From Ricordea florida (Eukaryota > Cnidaria > Anthozoa > Corallimorpharia > Ricordeidae): a DNA stretch of 64,000 bases. Position 1 is the stretch's first letter. Each line of letters begins with the position of its first letter. The stretch is taken from contig OX453274.1 of the NCBI GenBank assembly GCA_949710005.1, forward strand, positions 4,133,655 to 4,197,654. The letters are read 5' to 3'. The position numbers and the translations under genes are program-made. Shown here in pieces: positions 61,064 through 64,000 of the stretch. The notes below the pieces were generated by a model. It did not search any database and was not told the origin of the DNA. It saw nothing but the letters and a program-made list of their open reading frames with translations.

Positions 61064-61845
61064 TGTAACAACAGTGCAAATTACACATTGAAATCCTGGA
61101 TTATGATTGGCTAGAAAGATAACAGGAAATTTTGTATGCCAACAATATCATGTAAAATGATGACAAAAATCTTCTGTAGAAACTTTGAAAAAAGCTTTCT
61201 CAAGTGAGAAAAAATGGCTACATTAAATCAAGAAAGGTTTAGTCGGGGCAATACTTTTTTCATGTTTATCATAATTATAGTTTTTCTTGTTCAATTTGGA
61301 ATGAATTTGCACTTGTGAGTTTTTCAAAAAACTTCGCTTGTGCAATTTCAGCCTGTTTAAAAACTCACTTTTGCAACTCAATTCCAAATTGAACGAGAAA
61401 AACCGTATGATTACGACTACAAATAAACAATTGCAATAAACAATTGCAATGTTTGTATATGCCTTACACTTAAAATCACATCTACATGTATGGCACAGAC
61501 CATGACGTATGGGGTTACGGAATGATTTCTGCACAGTTCCCTACTCATTATGCATACTGTTTTATTCCGCAATAACAAGAAATTTTTTCACGTGCATTAA
61601 ACTAAACAATTCTGCTACAGCATAAACAATGAAGCATGGGCTTATACAAAATACAAGCCGAAGTTCTGTTAAGAAAAAATAATGTCGATTAATGTACGTA
61701 CATCAGTTGTTCCAGGACCAAGTCTTTCAAAAACACTAAGCCGCCGAGTTCCGCCACTAGAACTAGTAGAGCTAGAACCGACAGATTCAGAAAGCTTTTT
61801 ACTTCCTTCTACAGTAACTTTTCGCGTCAAACGTGTGCCAGACAT
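46127..61845 (-). CDS. ZC3H13: ZC3H13 (m6A writer-complex CCCH zinc-finger protein)
   Basis: Joined on the minus strand: 61845-61702, 60639-60467, 58136 (or 58111)-57957, 55988-53879, 53292-52895, 49349-49131, 47900-47732, 47285-46127. Phases agree throughout if exon 2 ends at 60467 with exon 3 from 58111, or at 60480 with 58136. ZC3H13 (fly Flacc/Xio) is a nuclear scaffold of the WTAP-VIRMA-HAKAI m6A writer complex. Evidence: an N-terminal RKVTVEGSKKLSE and SVFERLGPG block, one CCCH finger (CRNWLRDGRCPFGRNCKFLH), a charged YERQLMLEKRRQDLQRQL helix, long Arg/Asp/Glu repeats, and a C-terminal DVYDPISDDELDAML and DVDWSAL tail, all matching the family as I know it. The gene looks complete. Confidence 0.9.
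47732..47900 (-). CDS. ZC3H13: ZC3H13 exon 7
   Basis: A 169-nt exon that starts with SPGRSGSPPRERRVQEPDRM and continues through an acidic EEDEEWEYEEDMGEE block. Acceptor TTTCCAG, donor AAAG|GTGATG. Confidence 0.8.
49131..49349 (-). CDS. ZC3H13: ZC3H13 exon 6
   Basis: A 219-nt RD/RE-rich exon (MRPPGDRYREQPRDAGGPWD and RGRPHDESRDRDRRHKGEIS). Acceptor CTCCAG and donor GTAGGT preserve phase 1. Confidence 0.8.
49487..49960 (+). mobile_element. tRNA-derived SINE in ZC3H13 intron
   Basis: The head AGTTAGCTCAATTGGTGGAG with box B GGTTCAAACCCC is followed by the body shared with 11181-11496, and a tail GCGCTATATAAATTCATTAT ending in ATT repeats. Confidence 0.75.
50125..50575 (+). pseudogene. LINE 3' end (RTE/jockey-like) in ZC3H13 intron
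   Basis: The frame contains LRKIFHIFWPKKISNNELF, WVGHVLRREPTSIS, RWTPEGKRKRGHPKSTWRRT and a stop after ALCANGH, a standard C-terminal end of RTE-type LINE proteins (recall). The RT domain is missing, so the copy is 5'-truncated. Confidence 0.7.
51015..51358. repeat. About 170-bp tandem duplication
   Basis: Two copies start TACAATTTGCAGCAGTGGAA at 51015 and 51185 and are nearly identical; the second has short insertions. Confidence 0.85.
51359..51640. repeat. 51-bp minisatellite, about 5.5 units
   Basis: Units contain GAGCTACACAGCTCGTAAAG and ACGGCCACAAATCATGGCC. As 51 is a multiple of 3 they yield an open minus-strand frame with 17-residue repeats, which I treat as a by-product. Confidence 0.85.
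51891..52063. mobile_element. Palindromic MITE
   Basis: Arms AACTAATTTTGGTCTTGAGG and the return copy ending TCAAAATTAGTT enclose matching ATATTGACGGC blocks; about 170 bp, mostly stem. Confidence 0.7.
52678..52846. mobile_element. Palindromic MITE
   Basis: TTTGTTTGGTATGATCCGGA returns as TCCGGATCATACCAAACAAA; inner arms ATGGCGCATCAAAGGATTCG pair again near the centre. Confidence 0.75.
52895..53292 (-). CDS. ZC3H13: ZC3H13 exon 5
   Basis: A 398-nt Arg/Pro/Ser-rich exon (RGRERPGERQRERDIRHPPP to GRASVRGRGGGGRG). Acceptor TTTTTTTTCAG, donor GAG|GTACGT. Confidence 0.85.
53879..55988 (-). CDS. ZC3H13: ZC3H13 exon 4 (large central exon)
   Basis: A 2110-nt exon. It starts with a basic RKRKKKAKKRQLSG tract, then YDDFEEGRSDLDWEEQGELD and the charged helix conserved in the family. 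Pro/Ser stretches and long RDD/RGR/ERD repeats follow. Acceptor GTTCTAG and donor AA|GTATGT. Large open frames on the opposite strand are shadows of the RD codons. Confidence 0.88.
56121..56267. mobile_element. Palindromic MITE
   Basis: TGCTTATTGATTTAGTTAGG returns as CCTAACTGAGTGAATAAGCA; the arms share GAAAATATTTGG. Confidence 0.7.
56936..56967. repeat. (CGT)n microsatellite
   Basis: About ten CGT triplets lie in the intron between exons 3 and 4. Confidence 0.9.
57310..57925. mobile_element. Non-autonomous DNA element with about 65-bp inverted ends
   Basis: ATGCACCTATCAATGTAAAC with a long G-run and GGGATTTGACCAAGGAA returns as TTGGTCAAATCCCCACCCC and GTTTACATTGATAGGTGCAT. About 600 bp, no transposase. 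Confidence 0.65.
57957..58136 (-). CDS. ZC3H13: ZC3H13 exon 3
   Basis: Encodes SLDSLEAEDTEERMHAMDKK and a basic KVKKKPQ stretch, with donor A|GTAAGT in phase 1. The 5' edge is uncertain: AG at 58137 (with an exon 2 donor at 60479) or AG at 58112 (with the stronger CAG|GTAGAT donor). Confidence 0.65.
58159..58488. mobile_element. MITE with CAGGGCTCGAC ends
   Basis: CAGGGCTCGAC and GTCGAGCCCTG are exact inverted termini; the interior has GGCGACTA/TGGCGACC motifs in opposite halves. It lies about 20 bp upstream of the exon 3 acceptor and so supplies its branch-point region. Confidence 0.65.
58818..58940. mobile_element. Palindromic MITE
   Basis: TGTAGTTAAATTTTTTCCGT and TTCAAATTTTATTTTCCTTT return inverted within 123 bp. 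Confidence 0.7.
58941..60466. other. ZC3H13 intron, no further feature
   Basis: AT-rich intronic DNA. Short frames at 59498-59713 and 59928-60134 show no domain or splice support. Confidence 0.5.
60467..60639 (-). CDS. ZC3H13: ZC3H13 exon 2 (CCCH zinc finger)
   Basis: On the minus strand, after TTCTTTCAG, the exon reads YPLDKCRNWLRDGRCPFG then RNCKFLHGPF, a C-x8-C-x5-C-x3-H CCCH finger. Phase 0 at the 5' edge joins exon 1 exactly. RNA binding is the expected role. Confidence 0.88.
60640..61701. other. ZC3H13 intron 1, no further feature
   Basis: It contains a 35-bp-scale inverted repeat around 61275-61400 (CAATTTGGAATGAATTTGC versus TCAATTCCAAATTGAACGAG) and otherwise nothing recognisable. 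Confidence 0.5.
61702..61845 (-). CDS. ZC3H13: ZC3H13 exon 1 (N-terminus)
   Basis: The start ATG at 61845 gives MSGTRLTRKVTVEGSKK and then RRLSVFERLGPG, the conserved ZC3H13 N-terminal block. Donor GAT|GTACGT, phase 0, 48 codons. Confidence 0.85.
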
Positions 61846-62148
61846 CTCTAGTTTAGTAGGAGGCTGTGATACTGTCCAGTAAAAGTGAAGAAATCTTTTC
61901 TACATCTTGAAATTTGAGGAGTGCAGTTCATGTGTTTGACGCCATCTTTCCCATTTGTAACCTCGCAGACTCCGCAGACTCTAGACACGAAAAGCAAATT
62001 CTGAGCACTCGAATGCTCGGAGTAAATAACAGCGGAATTTAGGAAAAACTATGCGCAACACCTGCAAACACGTGCGCAGAAAGTCCAACATGACTTGGTC
62101 TTGAGACGATTACAAGGAAATTTCTCCCAAATTCTTCACCTAAGCACC
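61846..62148. promoter_or_regulatory. Bidirectional promoter interval ZC3H13 / TOMM70
   Basis: About 300 bp separate the divergent start codons. It is less AT-rich than the surroundings and has no TATA box in an obvious position, consistent with a shared housekeeping promoter (inference). Confidence 0.5.
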
Positions 62149-62391
62149 ATGAGTACACAAGATTCCAGCGGGGGCCTTACCAAATGGCAGCTGGCGGTAA
62201 TTATTGGAGCGCCGGTAGCAGCAGCGTGTATGTTGGGTGCTTTTTACTACTGGAGATCTACGAAGAGTTCCACTGATGCTAGGGGTAAGGACGCTGAAAA
62301 AGGAGAAGCAGGCAAGGAGTCCTCTGCTGACAGACAAGCCACTCCTGGAAGCGAAGCTCCATCGAGCGAGGATCTCACGGAGAAAAACATG
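62149..62391 (+). CDS. TOMM70: TOMM70 exon 1 (N-terminal membrane anchor)
   Basis: The start is ATG 62149 (CACCATGAG), not the in-frame ATG at 62095. It encodes LTKWQLAVIIGAPVAAACML then GAFYYW, the single N-terminal transmembrane anchor of the outer mitochondrial membrane import receptor TOM70, followed by a charged linker. Donor ATG|GTATGA, phase 0. Confidence 0.85.
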
Positions 62392-63891
62392 GTATGATGA
62401 AAAGTCACGAGGGCTGGAAGAGGTCGAGAACACGAGCTATCCTAGAACCCCCTACCCCTCCCCTGTGTATTAAATATTCTGTCCAGTACTGTATTATTTT
62501 TGATACTGGACGTAAAATTTAATACACTGGGGAGGGGTAGGGTGGTGGGTACCAAGGAAGGCAATGAGGTACAAATGGCAGCACATTTTGCTTAGTCATA
62601 GGTGCTCATATTTGCATCTTGCCCGTTCATTATACTCATTATGTGTATCTCCTTGTTAAGAGACCAATTTACCATAGGCATTGGAACCAGCGTGTGATGT
62701 GGGGGGAGAGTAAAGGGGTACTTCCACCCAAGAATAATGGGGTGGATGGTGTGGTAAGGCATCTTTCGGAGACAACTCACTTTTTATTTCAACAGTAAAT
62801 ATCTCAAGCAATTTAAGCAGAAGACTGAGTTAAGGTTGTTAACTACTCCTACTTCGATTGATTTTTATTCACCTATGACAAATAATTACTTAACAGCAAT
62901 AATGGAAGAAAACTAACGAAGAATTACACAAAACATAAAATAAAGTGAAGTGAAAAAGAGAGAGAGTGACTTGAAAATTTCAGCAAGTATTTATTTTTTC
63001 AACGTAATATATGCACAAATGACTTAAACAATAAACAAATGATTGGCTATTGAAACAAGGTGACAATGAAAGAATGAACAGTGCTTGACCTTAACTTTTT
63101 AAATCGCTGGGCCTTGGACTAGTTGAACTGAAAATTTACTAGTCCTGAGTAAATCTGTGGTAGTCCTGTGGTAGTCGGAACATTGCGAGGAACGCATCGA
63201 AACAGCGTTTACAAGATGTTTTTGTTTTCACCTTGTATTATTTTTTAAACATTACAAACTACAAAGTAGTTACTGGTCCTGTGACTAGTGGTTCTAAGTT
63301 TCTACTAGTCCAGAAGCATTTTGCACTAGTCCAGGACTAGTGGACTACCGCTAAGGTCGAGCACTGATGAAGATCTAACAAACTGGCGAAGAAATGACTG
63401 ACTGTTACAAGTTGGGTACATTAACATGCAAAACAGGTCAAACAAAAAGATTGCAAAGGCTGCTACAGTATCCACTACCATTTAAAAATTGACAGTTTAT
63501 TCATTATGGTTGCAGTCCTTTGACATGATCCAAGTCACCATTTGTGGTCAGAGATCACAAGCATTATGGCACATGAAAAAAATCCTTGATGAGTCCTTGC
63601 CCAGGGTTTATTAATCAGTTTCTTTGAATACACCCTACATGTTTATCTGCGTTATTCTGAAGTTAATGCTGTCAAGGTAGTTTGTCAAGTTATTGTGTCA
63701 CTTAATTTATTATGCAGTCTCCTGCAGAGAGAGCCCAGGCAATCAAACAGAGAGGAAACAAATATTTCAAAGGAGGTAAATTTGATCAGGCCATAGAATG
63801 TTACACAGAAGCCATAGAACTCTGCCCTGAGGACAACAAAACAGATCTTGCAACATATTACCAAAATAGAGCTGCAGCATATGAACAACAG
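62149..63891 (+). CDS. TOMM70: TOMM70, 5' part of gene
   Basis: Joined 62149-62391 and 63718-63891, continuing beyond the right edge. TOM70 receives carrier preproteins with Hsp70/Hsp90 and passes them to the TOM complex. The anchor in exon 1 and the first TPR in exon 2 are in the family's usual order. Intron 1 is 1.3 kb with one MITE. Confidence 0.87.
62392..63078. other. TOMM70 intron 1, first part
   Basis: A short inverted repeat around 62444-62545 (CCCCTACCCCTCCC... versus GGGGAGGGGTAGGG) is visible; otherwise nothing recognised. Confidence 0.5.
63079..63366. mobile_element. MITE-like repeat with CAGTGCTYGACCTTA ends
   Basis: CAGTGCTTGACCTTAAC returns as CTAAGGTCGAGCACTG. The interior is rich in CTAGTCC/GGACTAG motifs. 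Confidence 0.65.
63718..63891 (+). CDS. TOMM70: TOMM70 exon 2 (TPR 1)
   Basis: After TTATGCAG the exon encodes AQAIKQRGNKYFKGGKFDQA and NRAAAYEQQ, the first TPR of TOM70 with its clamp-type KxxGNxxF signature. Donor CAG|GTATGG, phase 0, 58 codons. Confidence 0.88.
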
Positions 63892-64000
63892 GTATGGGTT
63901 TATATATAGCATAATGAAGACCATCTAGTCTCTGGCTATCCTATTTGAAATTCTTTGTGGTTGTGTTTGAGCTAAGGCCTTCCCTGATAAAAGGCATGTA

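Overview
The window is metazoan nuclear DNA, most likely from a cnidarian and probably an anthozoan such as a stony coral (inference). The reasons are intron-rich genes with animal domain architectures, abundant tRNA-derived SINEs, LINE scraps and palindromic MITEs, and two long AT-rich Polinton/Maverick-type elements. No bacterial operon, CRISPR array, rRNA or functional tRNA gene was seen.

Layout. (1) 1-6214, minus strand: the 5' part of a secreted multidomain gene with signal peptide, degenerate TSP1 plus EGF-like module, four TSP1 repeats each on its own phase-1 exon, then the start of a ZP domain running off the left edge. (2) 6215-12842: intergenic DNA with a 107-bp repeat family, MITEs, SINEs and LINE fragments. 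(3) 12848-28438: Polinton E1, 15,591 bp, with 628-bp terminal inverted repeats (TIRs). (4) 28439-28524: an 86-bp spacer. (5) 28525-44522: Polinton E2, about 16.0 kb, with 344/346-bp TIRs. (6) 44528-46126: intergenic DNA with a 166-bp tandem duplication. (7) 46127-61845, minus strand: ZC3H13, reconstructed here as eight coding exons with consistent phases, including the CCCH-finger exon. Its introns hold MITEs, a SINE and a LINE 3' end. (8) 62149-63891, plus strand: the first two exons of TOMM70, head to head with ZC3H13 across about 300 bp.

The Polintons. E1 and E2 lie in the same orientation, have the same gene order, and are clearly diverged homologues with unrelated TIR sequences. The shared order is protein-primed DNA polymerase B (+), DDE integrase (-, overlapping the polB 3' end), double-jelly-roll-type major capsid candidate (+), A32/FtsK-like packaging ATPase (+), eight smaller plus-strand genes rich in membrane segments and coiled coils, ending with a possible penton. 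Two minus-strand genes follow at the right end: a protein with an HPxRxxxWC motif and a tandem Cys/His-repeat protein. Polymerase and integrase would copy and insert the element; capsid candidate, ATPase and the membrane or coiled-coil proteins look like a virion module. No maturation protease was recognised. All E1 reading frames look intact. E2 has one frameshift in an A-run near the polB N-terminus.

Most notable: comparing E1 with E2 exposes a family of tiny GC-rich paired hairpins (4-5 bp stems, mostly 3-nt loops) inserted in frame near protein termini and linkers. Stem changes are compensated, one copy is inverted, and each site is empty in the other element. Other shared signals are a TTTAAAGAT promoter-like motif, an 11-bp minisatellite in both TIR pairs with the C-rich strand 5' at each terminus, 5-bp target duplications, and a conserved hairpin between the convergent right-end genes.
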